Positions 30,492-39,879 of a DNA stretch of 64,000 nucleotides are shown here, piece after piece. Below the pieces are notes generated by a model. The model had not been told where the DNA came from and did no database searches. It was given only the letters and a program-made list of their open reading frames with translations. This DNA is from Campylobacter volucris (GTDB lineage: Bacteria > Campylobacterota > Campylobacteria > Campylobacterales > Campylobacteraceae). The position numbers and the translations under genes were made by a program. Position 1 is the first letter of the stretch, and every line of letters starts with the position of its first letter. Location of the stretch: the NCBI RefSeq assembly GCF_008245045.1, contig NZ_CP043428.1:1364001-1428000 (forward strand), written 5' to 3'.

Positions 30492-31201
30492 TTTATAACC
30501 TTAATCTGAGCTTTTGCAAAAGCAAAATCATCGCTTTTATAATCATATAAAGCTACAGTTCCTTTTAAATTTGGATCAATACAAACTTTGGTTTTAAAAA
30601 TTTGATTATTGAGTTTTAATTCTATATCATCTTGATCTTTTACTTTAGCAATCAAAGCAAAAGAAGCAGAGCAATGTAAATTTAAATCTTTAAGTCGATT
30701 TTTTAAGACAACAATACCATCAAAATTATCAAGTTCTAATAAATCATCAAATTCTTTTTGCACACTTAAAACGCTTTCTTCTTCATCTGTGCAAACTAAA
30801 ATAAGATTAAATTTTTCACAAAGCTTAGTTAAAAAATATTTGATATTTTCAAAATCTTTGTGTTGTTTTAAATTTTCATCAAAGATTATACATTTAGCAT
30901 TTTGCAAAAATTCTAAAACTTCTAAAGCCTCTTCTTCTCCAAAACAAGATTCAGCACTTAAATACCCTTCATCTAAATCATCAAAACCACCCATACTCAT
31001 TTTGCACAATAACGCCAAAACAAAAGACACACTTGCAATCTCGCATTTATAAAAAGTCGCATTTAAATTATTATCTTGGATACAAGAGATATTGATGTTT
31101 TTACTACTATTTAGTTTTGCATTTAAATTTGGATTTTTTAAAGAAAGTAAATCTGTAAAACATAAAGCATTAAAACCTTCTTGATATTTAGCTAGTTTCA
31201 T
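30488..31201 (-). CDS. Complex I accessory protein in the nuoF position (Cj1574-like)
   Basis: 237 aa from the ATG at 31201, which overlaps the previous stop as ATGA. No NuoF features are present: no NADH glycine loop, no FMN site, no 4Fe-4S Cys set. In C. jejuni the corresponding proteins replace NuoE/NuoF and are thought to let flavodoxin donate electrons; that function is taken from the C. jejuni literature as I recall it. Confidence 0.8.
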   Translation of the reverse strand: MKLAKYQEGFNALCFTDLLSLKNPNLNAKLNSSKNINISCIQDNNLNATFYKCEIASVSFVLALLCKMSMGGFDDLDEGYLSAESCFGEEEALEVLEFLQNAKCIIFDENLKQHKDFENIKYFLTKLCEKFNLILVCTDEEESVLSVQKEFDDLLELDNFDGIVVLKNRLKDLNLHCSASFALIAKVKDQDDIELKLNNQIFKTKVCIDPNLKGTVALYDYKSDDFAFAKAQIKVIK

Positions 31202-31425
31202 TGTTTTGCCTTTTTTATGACTATAGTCCAATCTACTTGATTAAATTTTAAAGAATTTAAAAGCTCACAATTTTGCTCTTTAACAAAAGCAAAGCTTTTT
31301 TCTACATTTGAAAAATCTCCTATTTCAAATAAAACAACCAAAACTTCACCCATACAAGCATCATCTATGATATTTTTTAAATCTTGAAATAAATTTTGAC
31401 TTTTTCTTAAATCCACCCGTCTCAT
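31198..31425 (-). CDS. Small complex I accessory protein in the nuoE position (Cj1575-like)
   Basis: 75 aa from the ATG at 31425, which overlaps the nuoD stop as ATGA; an upstream start at 31521 lies deep in nuoD and is rejected. It lacks the [2Fe-2S] Cys of NuoE. It corresponds by place to Cj1575c of C. jejuni. Probable role: docking of an alternative electron donor on the peripheral arm. Confidence 0.75.
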   Translation of the reverse strand: MRRVDLRKSQNLFQDLKNIIDDACMGEVLVVLFEIGDFSNVEKSFAFVKEQNCELLNSLKFNQVDWTIVIKKAKQ

Positions 31426-32648
31426 CGATCTATCTCGCCTAAAACTATATTTATACTTCCTAAAATTGCCACCGCATCGGCCAAATATGAACCCACAAGC
31501 ATTTCTTCTAAAAATGCACAATGAAAAAAGCTAGGGGTTCTAGCTCTTAATCTATAAGGCCTACCACTTCCATCTGAATGGATAAAAAATCCAAGCTCAC
31601 CTTTAGGACTTTCAGTAGGCACATAAACTTCTCCTTTTGGAGGTTTTAAACCTTGAGTAACCAAAACAAAATGCTGCATTAAAGAATAATTTTGAGTCAT
31701 GATTTGTTCTTTTGAAGCACTGACATACTCAGGATGTTCGCATAAAATTTGAGGTGGAGTATCTTTATATAAAAAAGCACATTGGGTTAAAATTTTCAAA
31801 CTTTCTCTAAATTCTTGCATATAAACTTTATATCTAGCATAAGAATCACCCATCTTAGCAACAGGCACTCCAAAATCTACCTCATCATAAAGCAAATACG
31901 GTTCTTCTTTTCTTATATCATAAGCAATTCCACTACCTCTTAACATCACTCCACTACAGCCCCAGCTTAAAGCTTGTTCTTTGCTTACTACGCCAACATT
32001 TTCAGTACGCATACGCCAAATTCTATTATCATCAAGCAAGGCTTCATAATCTTTTATATCATTTGGAAATTTTTTACAAAATGCTAGTAGCTCATCTAAA
32101 AATCCATCTGGTAAATCAAGCATAACTCCGCCTATTCTCATAGAAGAATGTGTAAGTCTTGCACCACAATATTTTTCTATCAAATCAAGCACATATTCAC
32201 GCTCTCTAAAGCAGTATAAAAATACAGTCATAGCACCAATATCAAGTGCATGAGTAGCAAGCCATAATAAATGCGAAGCAATGCGATTTAACTCAAGCAA
32301 AATCATCCTTATCACACTTGCTCTGCGTGGAATTTCTAAACCACAAAGTTTTTCAACCGCTGCTACATAAGCATAGTTATTTGCACTTGCTGCTATATAA
32401 TCCATCCTATCAGTAGTTGGAATAAATTCTTGATAAATCATATTTTCAGCCATTTTTTCCATACCACGATGCATATAGCCTATACAAGGAGAAGCTTTGA
32501 TAATTTCTTCTCCATCAAGCTCTAAAATAAGGCGTAAATTTCCATGAGCACTAGGATGTTGAGGGCCAAGATTTACTATCATCACCCCATCTTCTCGCTC
32601 AAAGCTTATATTTTCATAATAAGGTTTTAATTTAGTAGAAATTTGCAT
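31422..32648 (-). CDS. nuoD: Complex I subunit D
   Basis: 408 aa, the 49-kDa homologue, with the quinone-site signature [11 protein letters not shown] near the N-terminus and the C-terminal VLGEIDR. Separate from nuoC here, as in other Campylobacter. One base separates it from nuoC. Confidence 0.96.
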   Translation of the reverse strand: MQISTKLKPYYENISFEREDGVMIVNLGPQHPSAHGNLRLILELDGEEIIKASPCIGYMHRGMEKMAENMIYQEFIPTTDRMDYIAASANNYAYVAAVEKLCGLEIPRRASVIRMILLELNRIASHLLWLATHALDIGAMTVFLYCFREREYVLDLIEKYCGARLTHSSMRIGGVMLDLPDGFLDELLAFCKKFPNDIKDYEALLDDNRIWRMRTENVGVVSKEQALSWGCSGVMLRGSGIAYDIRKEEPYLLYDEVDFGVPVAKMGDSYARYKVYMQEFRESLKILTQCAFLYKDTPPQILCEHPEYVSASKEQIMTQNYSLMQHFVLVTQGLKPPKGEVYVPTESPKGELGFFIHSDGSGRPYRLRARTPSFFHCAFLEEMLVGSYLADAVAILGSINIVLGEIDR

Positions 32649-32649
32649 T

Positions 32650-33444
32650 TTATCTTCTCTTATCTAAAATTTTAGCTTGATTTCTTTTAACTTTTTTTAC
32701 AAAAGCGACGCCATCTTCTTCTTGATAATCTTGCAAGTATTTATCTTCTCTTGGAGCCTCGCCTTTAGATACTTCATGATAAATTCGGCTAAAATTTAAA
32801 GTATCTTTTTCATCAACAAAACCTGGATCTCTGTTTTCTTCTCCTACTACTTGGCGGTATTCTTTACCAAAAATTTTATCAATCTCATACCATTTGGCAA
32901 ATTCATCACCCTCTAAAGGATAAGTCTTTAAAAAAGGATGACCAAACCAATCATCTGGCATTAATAATCTTTTTAAATTAGCGTGATTAATGATGAAAAT
33001 TCCAAACATATCATAAATTTCTCTCTCACACCAATTTGCCCCTTTAAACACATTCATAATGCTTTGAAGTTTTTCTTTTACACCTACAAAGGTTTTTATC
33101 CTAACTCTTAAATTTTTATCCATATTTAAAAGCTGATAATACACTTCAAATCCATTTTTTTGTGCTACAAAATCAATAGCACTTGCATCAGTAAAACAGC
33201 TATAACCTAAATTTTTAAGCTCACCTAACAAAACAACATTGTCATCTTTTTCTATTTCAATCACCCAAAAATCAAGCTCAATAAAAGAATTTTTAATCTT
33301 AAATTTTTGAGAAATTTGAAGAAAATCTTGCTCAAAAACACTATTTTCTAAATTTAATTTTTGAGTTTTTGGAGCATGATAAAATCTATCTTCATAATAA
33401 TTTTTCAATTGAACATTTTTTTTATCGCTATATTTTCTCATCAT
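32650..33444 (-). CDS. nuoC: Complex I subunit C
   Basis: 264 aa, the 30-kDa homologue. The signature [11 protein letters not shown] with RLLMPDDW and [11 protein letters not shown] is typical. It has extra charged sequence at both ends compared with E. coli. Two ATG codons (33444 and 33441) are possible; both overlap the nuoB stop region. Confidence 0.95.
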   Translation of the reverse strand: MMRKYSDKKNVQLKNYYEDRFYHAPKTQKLNLENSVFEQDFLQISQKFKIKNSFIELDFWVIEIEKDDNVVLLGELKNLGYSCFTDASAIDFVAQKNGFEVYYQLLNMDKNLRVRIKTFVGVKEKLQSIMNVFKGANWCEREIYDMFGIFIINHANLKRLLMPDDWFGHPFLKTYPLEGDEFAKWYEIDKIFGKEYRQVVGEENRDPGFVDEKDTLNFSRIYHEVSKGEAPREDKYLQDYQEEDGVAFVKKVKRNQAKILDKRR

Positions 33445-33938
33445 ATAAGCCTTTTTGGAGCGATGTGTCTGCTTGCTTTTTCTTTGCGAATTCTTTTTTG
33501 AAGTATCATTAATGCAAATTGAAAAGTCTCAGGGCGTGGCGCACAGCCTGGCACATAAATATCAACAGGTATTATTCTATCTACACCTTGAACAGTAGAA
33601 TAAGTATTAAACATACCACCAGTATTTGCACAAGAGCCCATGGAAATCACCCATTTAGGATCTGGCATTTGATCATAAAGTCTTCTTGTAAATTCAGCAT
33701 GTTTTTTGCTTAAAGTTCCAGCTATAATCATCACTTCAGATTGTCTAGGACTTGCTCTAAAAATAGTCCCAAATCTATCAAAATCATACCTTGAACCACC
33801 TGCTGCCATCATTTCAATAGCACAACAAGCAAGTCCATAAGATAAAGCCCATAAAGAATTACTCCTACCCCATTGGACTATTTTATCAACAGTGGTTAAG
33901 ACAACAGGTGCTGTGCTCATTTTTTGATACTCTGCCAC
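33441..33938 (-). CDS. nuoB: Complex I subunit B
   Basis: 165 aa, carries the terminal cluster N2. The Cys ligands are in [18 protein letters not shown] and PGCAPRPE. Overlaps nuoA by 22 bases. Confidence 0.96.
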   Translation of the reverse strand: MAEYQKMSTAPVVLTTVDKIVQWGRSNSLWALSYGLACCAIEMMAAGGSRYDFDRFGTIFRASPRQSEVMIIAGTLSKKHAEFTRRLYDQMPDPKWVISMGSCANTGGMFNTYSTVQGVDRIIPVDIYVPGCAPRPETFQFALMILQKRIRKEKASRHIAPKRLI

Positions 33939-34336
33939 TCAAATGCTCCTTTTTTATAAGCATATAAAAACCCAATTGCAAGCAATAAAACAAATACAAA
34001 AACTTCAACTAAAGCAAACATAGACAAACCATATCTTGAAAGCTCAGCAGTTAAATCTTTAAACACAACAGCCCAAGGAAATAAAAACACTACTTCTATA
34101 TCAAGCAATATAAAAATCAAAGCAAAAACAAAAAATTGAGAATTGATTTTATTAGCTTGCTTAGAAGCCATCGGGCCACACTCATAAATTCCAAGCCCTA
34201 GTTTTTTTCTATTGTGTGAAGCTAATTTTGAGCCTAATTTTGAAGAAATATATACTAAAGTAAAAAAGATAACGCTTGCAATCACAAGCATTGCAAATAT
34301 ACCAAAGTATTGATGCTCTATTGTTGCATGAGTCAT
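33917..34336 (-). CDS. nuoA: Complex I subunit A
   Basis: 139 aa, three TM helices, with YECGP and the acidic helix [19 protein letters not shown] typical of NuoA. First gene of the nuo operon. Confidence 0.95.
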   Translation of the reverse strand: MTHATIEHQYFGIFAMLVIASVIFFTLVYISSKLGSKLASHNRKKLGLGIYECGPMASKQANKINSQFFVFALIFILLDIEVVFLFPWAVVFKDLTAELSRYGLSMFALVEVFVFVLLLAIGFLYAYKKGAFEWQSIKK

Positions 34337-34349
34337 AATAAACCTTTTA

Positions 34350-34382
34350 AGCTAATTGGGGTTATTTTACTTCAAATTAGCT
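34350..34382 (-). promoter_or_regulatory. nuo promoter region with inverted repeat around the -10
   Basis: TAAAAT on the minus strand (34364-34369), 28 bases before the nuoA ATG, is the best -10 candidate. It is framed by a perfect eight-bp inverted repeat (AGCTAATT at 34350-34357, AATTAGCT at 34375-34382), which could be an operator or a leader hairpin. Confidence 0.35.
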
Positions 34383-34445
34383 ATATAAAAACTTATTATC
34401 AATCAAATAAATTTTTAATATTTCAAAATGAAACAATTTTTATCT

Positions 34446-35123
34446 TTATTGTAAAACAATCTTTTTATGGCAAAGGTTTTTTAACAAATTTTCTTGATGA
34501 GATATAAAAATATAAGTAATATCATTTAAATTTTGAAATTTGATAAGATAATTTAAAATTTTATAAGCAGTTGGTATATCAAGAGCTGAAGTAATTTCAT
34601 CTAATATTAACAATTTTGGTTTTAAAATCAAAGCCCTAATTAACCCAAGTCTTTGACTTTGTCCACCACTTAACTTTAAAGGCTTTAAATCTAAAATATC
34701 TTTTTCAAGCTCAAAAATATCAAACAACTCAAAAAGTTCTTTATAATTTGGCTTAAGATTAAAATTTTCATACACATCTAATATGAGATTTTTGACTTTT
34801 TTATAAGGATTTAAAGCTAGTTTTTGATCTTGAAAAAGATATTGAATTTTTTTGCGTAATTTTCTTTGACTAGAAAAATCTAAATTTAAAATATTTTCAT
34901 TTTCAAACAAAATTTCGCCGCTATTTGCAGTTTCTAACATACACAAAATTTTAGCTAAAGTGCTTTTGCCGCTTCCACTTTCTCCACAAAGCAATAAATT
35001 TTCATTTTTATTTAATGTAAAATTGATGTTTTTTAAAACAAAAATTTCTTCTTGTTTTAAATACCAGTGTTTTTTAAAAGTATAGCTTTTACTTAAATTT
35101 TTAATCTCTAAAAACATTTTCAT
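34446..35123 (-). CDS. ABC transporter ATPase, nickel/peptide family (NikE-like)
   Basis: 225 aa. Walker A GESGSGKSTLA, signature LSGGQSQRLGLIRAL, Walker B LLILDEITSALD. Short for the Dpp/Nik ATPases and lacking the C-terminal oligopeptide domain. It overlaps the other ATPase gene by 23 bases; a second ATG at 35117 is equally possible. Last gene of the transporter operon. Confidence 0.9.
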   Translation of the reverse strand: MKMFLEIKNLSKSYTFKKHWYLKQEEIFVLKNINFTLNKNENLLLCGESGSGKSTLAKILCMLETANSGEILFENENILNLDFSSQRKLRKKIQYLFQDQKLALNPYKKVKNLILDVYENFNLKPNYKELFELFDIFELEKDILDLKPLKLSGGQSQRLGLIRALILKPKLLILDEITSALDIPTAYKILNYLIKFQNLNDITYIFISHQENLLKNLCHKKIVLQ

Positions 35124-35874
35124 TCTTTGAAAGCTCTATCAATTCTTTAGCATAAGAACTTTGTGGATTTTTTAAAAATTCCAAAATGCTTGCTTGCTCG
35201 ATGATGGTTTTATCTTCCATAATCAAAACCTCATCGCTTAATTCTTTTGCTAAATTTAAATCATGTGTGATGTAAAGTATATTGATAAATTCTGATTTTA
35301 ATTCTTTTAAAATAGTAATGATTTTTTCTTCATTTTTTTTATCTAAAGAACTTGTGATCTCATCACACAATAAATACCTAGCCCCGCTTAATAAAGCTAG
35401 GGCTATTTGAACACGCCTTGCCATACCTCCGCTTAATTGATAAATAAAAGAATGCCACAAAAGATCATGATTTTTAAGTCCTAAACGCTCAAAAAAATAA
35501 AATGCTTTTTCTTTAATTTCTTTTGTGCTTAAAGTAGTATGGGTTTTTAAAACTATATTAAAATAACTCCCAATATCTATAAGTGGATAAAAACTCCCAT
35601 AAACATCTTGAAAAAGCAAATTTACTTTTGATCTTAGCGTATTTAACTCTTTAACATTAAGATTTAAAATTTCTTTAGAGTCTATATTTAGCGATGAAGC
35701 TTGTAATAAATAATGTTTATCAAAAAGCCTAATGAAGCTTTTAAGTAATAAACTTTTACCAACACCACTTTTACCCATAATGGCTAAGGTTTTATTATCT
35801 TCAAGGGTAAAAGTGATGTTTTTTAACAAAACTTTTTGTTTATAATGTAAATTTAAATTTTCAACTTTTATCAT
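35101..35874 (-). CDS. ABC transporter ATPase, nickel/peptide family (NikD-like)
   Basis: 257 aa. Walker A GKSGVGKSLL, signature LSGGMARRVQIAL, Walker B YLLCDEITSSLD. The two ATPases would form a heterodimer on the permease pair encoded next to them. ATGA overlap with the permease gene. Confidence 0.9.
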   Translation of the reverse strand: MIKVENLNLHYKQKVLLKNITFTLEDNKTLAIMGKSGVGKSLLLKSFIRLFDKHYLLQASSLNIDSKEILNLNVKELNTLRSKVNLLFQDVYGSFYPLIDIGSYFNIVLKTHTTLSTKEIKEKAFYFFERLGLKNHDLLWHSFIYQLSGGMARRVQIALALLSGARYLLCDEITSSLDKKNEEKIITILKELKSEFINILYITHDLNLAKELSDEVLIMEDKTIIEQASILEFLKNPQSSYAKELIELSKNENVFRD

Positions 35875-36653
35875 ATTTTGATACCTTCTTGCATATCATT
35901 ACCCAAAGCAAGCAAAGGTAAAATAAGTAAAAGTATAAACATCACAGGAAAGACTATCATCCACCAAAATCCCAAAAACACACTTTTGCTAACTTCATTG
36001 AGTATATTGCCTAAACTTGGTGTAGAAAGATCCACTCCTAAACCAAAAAAGCTTAAAGTTGCTTCGCTAGTTATAGCATGAGCGATGTTTAATACAAATA
36101 ATACAAAAAGCAAATTCCAACATGCAGGCAAAAGCTCTTTAAATAAAGCCTTTGTTTTGGTGCTTCCTAAGATTATGGCATTTTGATAAAATTCTAATTT
36201 TTGAAATTTATTAATATGTGTATCAAGCACCTTAGCCACAAAAGCAAAATGTCCCAAAGCAATGATGAAAATCATACTCCAAATAGAACCTGCTAAAAAA
36301 CTTTGAAAAAACATTATCACTAGCAAAGAGGGCAAAGCTAACAACATATCAAGCACTCTTGCAAAAAATGCATAAGCAAAAAATCTAGTTAAAAAAACAT
36401 AAAAAAGAGCAAATACTACACTTAAAAATGCAGCCAAAATTCCTACAAGTAAAGAAACTCTTAAAGCATATAAAATTCTTGCAAAAAGATCTCTACCAAG
36501 TAAATCTGTACCAAAAATATGAGTTAAATTTGGAGCTTGCTTGGCTTTGCTTAGATCAATTAAATTTGGATCATAAGAGCTTATATAAGGAGCAAATACA
36601 GCTAAAATAATACTGATAAAAAACAAAGCTAAGTATATTTTACGCATTTGCAA
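35871..36653 (-). CDS. ABC transporter permease (NikC-like)
   Basis: 260 aa with six TM segments. THIFGTDLLGRDLFARILYA and the EAA loop STKTKALFKELLPACWN are those of DppC/NikC permeases. It overlaps the partner permease by 14 bases. Confidence 0.9.
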   Translation of the reverse strand: MQMRKIYLALFFISIILAVFAPYISSYDPNLIDLSKAKQAPNLTHIFGTDLLGRDLFARILYALRVSLLVGILAAFLSVVFALFYVFLTRFFAYAFFARVLDMLLALPSLLVIMFFQSFLAGSIWSMIFIIALGHFAFVAKVLDTHINKFQKLEFYQNAIILGSTKTKALFKELLPACWNLLFVLFVLNIAHAITSEATLSFFGLGVDLSTPSLGNILNEVSKSVFLGFWWMIVFPVMFILLLILPLLALGNDMQEGIKI

Positions 36654-37590
36654 ACCTTGGATTAATCATCTTGCAAAGAATTTCTACAATCAAATTTACA
36701 AAAACCACTACCAATATACTAAAACTCACCACAGCTAGCACCACAGGATAATCTTTAAACAATATACTTTTAATCACCAAATTCCCTATACCCTCATAAG
36801 AAAACACACTCTCTACTATATAAGTGCCCATTAAAAAACTCACAAAAGAAGCACCAAAATATGCAAGTATAGAACCAAAAGCATCTTTTAGCACAAAATG
36901 CAAATACACTCTTTTTTTACTAAGTCCTCTAGCAAAAGCACTTTCTATAAAATTTTGATTTAAACTATCGATCAAAGTAGTTCTTATAAAACGCACAAAA
37001 ACCGCTAAATGCGAAAAAACCAAAGCACACACTGGCAAAAACAAATGCCACAAACGATTTTTTACATCATCTTCAAAGCCAATATCTGCTATAGCTGAAC
37101 TTGGGAAAAATTTAAAAATAACCGAAAAAAACAAAATAAGCATCAAAGATAAAGAAAAAGTAGGCAAAGCTAAAAAACTCATCGTAAAAAAAGTGATAAA
37201 TTTATCTAAAAAACTATCTTTATAAAATACACACAAAAGCCCTAAAATCAAAGACAAAACAAACAACACAAAAAAAGCCAAGCTTCCAAGTATAATGGTA
37301 TAGGGAAGTTTTTCTTTTAAAATTTCATTTACTTTTTCACCGCTTATTAAAGAGTAGGAAAAGTCGCCTTTTAATGCTTTAAAAGCCCAATTTTCATACT
37401 GCTCTAACAAAGGTTTGTCTAAATTTAAATTTTTTTCTATCTCTTCTTTTACTTTTAAGCTAACACCTTGAGGCACAGCAGCAAATACCACACTACCTTT
37501 AGCATAATACATCATCACAAAACATAAAAAACTTGCAAAAAAAATCAAAAAAAACGCCCATAATAGGCGTTTTAAAATGAGTTGTAGCAC
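36640..37590 (-). CDS. ABC transporter permease (NikB-like)
   Basis: 316 aa with six TM segments. The N-terminal LKRLLWAFFLIFF and the EAA loop region ARGLSKKRVYLHFVLKDAF match DppB/NikB. Immediately follows the binding-protein gene. Confidence 0.9.
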   Translation of the reverse strand: MLQLILKRLLWAFFLIFFASFLCFVMMYYAKGSVVFAAVPQGVSLKVKEEIEKNLNLDKPLLEQYENWAFKALKGDFSYSLISGEKVNEILKEKLPYTIILGSLAFFVLFVLSLILGLLCVFYKDSFLDKFITFFTMSFLALPTFSLSLMLILFFSVIFKFFPSSAIADIGFEDDVKNRLWHLFLPVCALVFSHLAVFVRFIRTTLIDSLNQNFIESAFARGLSKKRVYLHFVLKDAFGSILAYFGASFVSFLMGTYIVESVFSYEGIGNLVIKSILFKDYPVVLAVVSFSILVVVFVNLIVEILCKMINPRFANA

Positions 37591-39126
37591 TTAGTTTTTG
37601 CTCCACTCGTAAGCATTCCATGTAAAACCAACCCCATGATGTCCTAAAACATGTGATTTTATACCGCTGATATTTGCTCTAAAAACTAAAGGATAATCAA
37701 TATAAGCTATAAACAAAAACGCAGGATCTTCATGCAAAGCTTGGATAAATTCCTTATAATGTTTTTTTCTTTGATTTACATCTAATGAATTTCTAGCATT
37801 AAGTAAAGCTTTATCTACCTTAGCATTTTGATAATGTCCAAAATTCCAACCACTTGAATTTAAAGCAGCATCTTCAGAACTTGCAAAAACTCTAAAGGTG
37901 TGAAAATCAGGATCATAAGGACTTCCCCAACCTACCAAAAAGCTATCTATCTTGGTATAGTCAAAACTTCCACTTGGCTTAGCTATGGCTTTTGCTTTAA
38001 CGCCTAATTTTAAAAATTCACTTTGTAAGATATTTACCAAAGCCACTCTTAGCGGATCATCACTCATAGCATACATTTCAAAACTAAATTCTTTGCCATC
38101 TTTTTCTAAAATACCATTTTTATTTTTTACAAAACCAGCTTGTTTTAAAAGCTCATTTGCTTTTTTTACATCATAATGATAAGTAGAAAAATTATCAGGA
38201 TTTGCCCATGATTTTTCTAAAGGATGATTTGCTACGCTTCCAAAAGAATGCAAAAGAGAATCTACAATGACTTTTTTATCTATGGCATAATTTAGTGCTA
38301 AACGAACCTTTGGATCTTTTAAAAATTCATTATCAAGATTAAACATCAAAGCACGATAATCAGCTGATGGCATTTGGATTATTTTAAAATTTTTATCATT
38401 TTTAAAACTTGAAGCCAAAGAAAAATCAACCAAAGCCACATCTATGGTTTCATTTTTAAGCTCAATAGCACTCACGCTAGGATCTTTAATGTGTTTTAGT
38501 ATAAGTTTTGGAGTTTTTACCTTGCTTAGATAATAATTTTCATTTGCTTCTAAGATCATATATTGACCTTGTTTCCATTGTTTTAACTTATACGAACCTG
38601 TTCCTATAGGGTTTTGATTAAATTTTGTAGTGTTTAAATTTTCTTTTTCAAGCAAATGTTTTGGCAAAATTCCTACACTTAAAGCATCTAAAAAAGGAGG
38701 GAAAGGCTTAGATAAAGTGATTTTTATATGATAATCATCTATAATCTTTACTTCTTTAACTGCATCAAAATTTACCTTTGAAGGAGAATTTAGTTTTTCA
38801 TCTTTTAAAGCATTGATGCTAAATTCCACATCTTTGGCACTAAATTTAGTCCCATCATGCCACAACACATCATCCCTTAAAGTAAATTCATACTCAAGTC
38901 CATCTTTGCTCACTTTCCAAGAGCTAGCAAGATCAGGTGCTAAATTCATTTTCTCATCAAAGCGTGTAAGCCCTGAAAACACAAGTCCTATAGCCACATC
39001 GTGATCTTCGCTAAAAAGCGGATTGATACGCTCTGGTTCATTTTCAACCGCGATAACGATCGTATCTTTTGGTGTAGTAGCAAAAAGACTCATCGCGCAA
39101 AAAAGCATCATAAAAAATCTCAACAT
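37591..39126 (-). CDS. Periplasmic solute-binding protein, SBP_bac_5 family (NikZ/NikA-like)
   Basis: 511 aa with a signal peptide (MLRFFMMLFCAMSLFA). Family 5 binding protein: ENEPERINPLFSEDHD near the start, NPIGTGSYKLKQWKQGQY in the middle. In C. jejuni the equivalent operon next to nuoA imports nickel for hydrogenase; the family also binds peptides, so nickel is inferred from position. AAAGG precedes the ATG. Confidence 0.85.
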   Translation of the reverse strand: MLRFFMMLFCAMSLFATTPKDTIVIAVENEPERINPLFSEDHDVAIGLVFSGLTRFDEKMNLAPDLASSWKVSKDGLEYEFTLRDDVLWHDGTKFSAKDVEFSINALKDEKLNSPSKVNFDAVKEVKIIDDYHIKITLSKPFPPFLDALSVGILPKHLLEKENLNTTKFNQNPIGTGSYKLKQWKQGQYMILEANENYYLSKVKTPKLILKHIKDPSVSAIELKNETIDVALVDFSLASSFKNDKNFKIIQMPSADYRALMFNLDNEFLKDPKVRLALNYAIDKKVIVDSLLHSFGSVANHPLEKSWANPDNFSTYHYDVKKANELLKQAGFVKNKNGILEKDGKEFSFEMYAMSDDPLRVALVNILQSEFLKLGVKAKAIAKPSGSFDYTKIDSFLVGWGSPYDPDFHTFRVFASSEDAALNSSGWNFGHYQNAKVDKALLNARNSLDVNQRKKHYKEFIQALHEDPAFLFIAYIDYPLVFRANISGIKSHVLGHHGVGFTWNAYEWSKN

Positions 39127-39158
39127 AAAAAGACCTTTCTTTAAAAATTTTCAAAATA

Positions 39159-39164
39159 ATTCTA
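39159..39164 (-). promoter_or_regulatory. Candidate -10 box for the nickel/peptide transporter operon
   Basis: GATAGAAT on the minus strand, 32 bases before the binding-protein ATG, in the 102-base spacer after lutC. Confidence 0.35.
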
Positions 39165-39228
39165 TCATTTAAAAATTTAAACAAAATTCAAAAATCATAA
39201 ATTTTATATTTTAAAACAAGTTTTTATG

Positions 39229-39879
39229 TCAATAAAATACTACATGCACTTTTTGCGATCCATGCACCCCAAAAACCGTTATAAGCTCTATATCAGCCGT
39301 TCTTGATGGCCCTGCTATAAACAAAATATTACTCGGTAAAATTTCATTTTCTTTTTTGACTAAATTTAAAGCCTCGCTTAAACTCTTCACTACATTTTCT
39401 TTTTTAAGCAATACTATACAAAGCATAGGTGCCAAAGAAAGCATTCTAGGCTGATCTTTACTTGAAGTTACTAAAGCCACTCCATGTGAGCTTACTCCAA
39501 GTCTTGCTTGGATGATAGAAAAATCACTATGAAAAAGCTCTTGTCTTAAATTTTCAACCTCTTGATCAAAGCAAGTCTTTTTTTCAGCATTAATTTTTTC
39601 AATGTCTATATCTAATTTACTTGGATAAATGCAAGTTTTATAGCCATAACTTGAAACGATTTGATTTATCGTTTCTTCTAAATTTTCTTTAGAGCATTCT
39701 TGGACTATATATTTATTTGCTTGCATTTTTTCCTTTAGCTCTTCAAGCATATTTTGACTTGTTTTGATATGTTCTATAGGATCTATAGTTGGAATTTTTT
39801 CAATATCTATTTGGGCGTTTTTGATTTTATCTAAAATAATTTTTTTACTTTTTGAAGAAATTTCATCAATCTTACTCAC
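39229..39879 (-). CDS. lutC: L-lactate oxidation protein LutC/LldG
   Basis: 216 aa of the LUD (DUF162) family, with the conserved IIQARLGVSSHGVALV and LFIAGPSRTADIELITVFGVHG segments. Works with LutA and LutB to oxidise L-lactate to pyruvate at the membrane. Its start overlaps the lutB stop by eight bases. Confidence 0.9.
   Translation of the reverse strand: MSKIDEISSKSKKIILDKIKNAQIDIEKIPTIDPIEHIKTSQNMLEELKEKMQANKYIVQECSKENLEETINQIVSSYGYKTCIYPSKLDIDIEKINAEKKTCFDQEVENLRQELFHSDFSIIQARLGVSSHGVALVTSSKDQPRMLSLAPMLCIVLLKKENVVKSLSEALNLVKKENEILPSNILFIAGPSRTADIELITVFGVHGSQKVHVVFY

Noticed and set aside
31426-31521. Longer start for the nuoE-position protein
   Set aside because: It would overlap nuoD by about 100 bases and adds Arg/Cys-rich shadow sequence; the ATGA start at 31425 fits the operon pattern.
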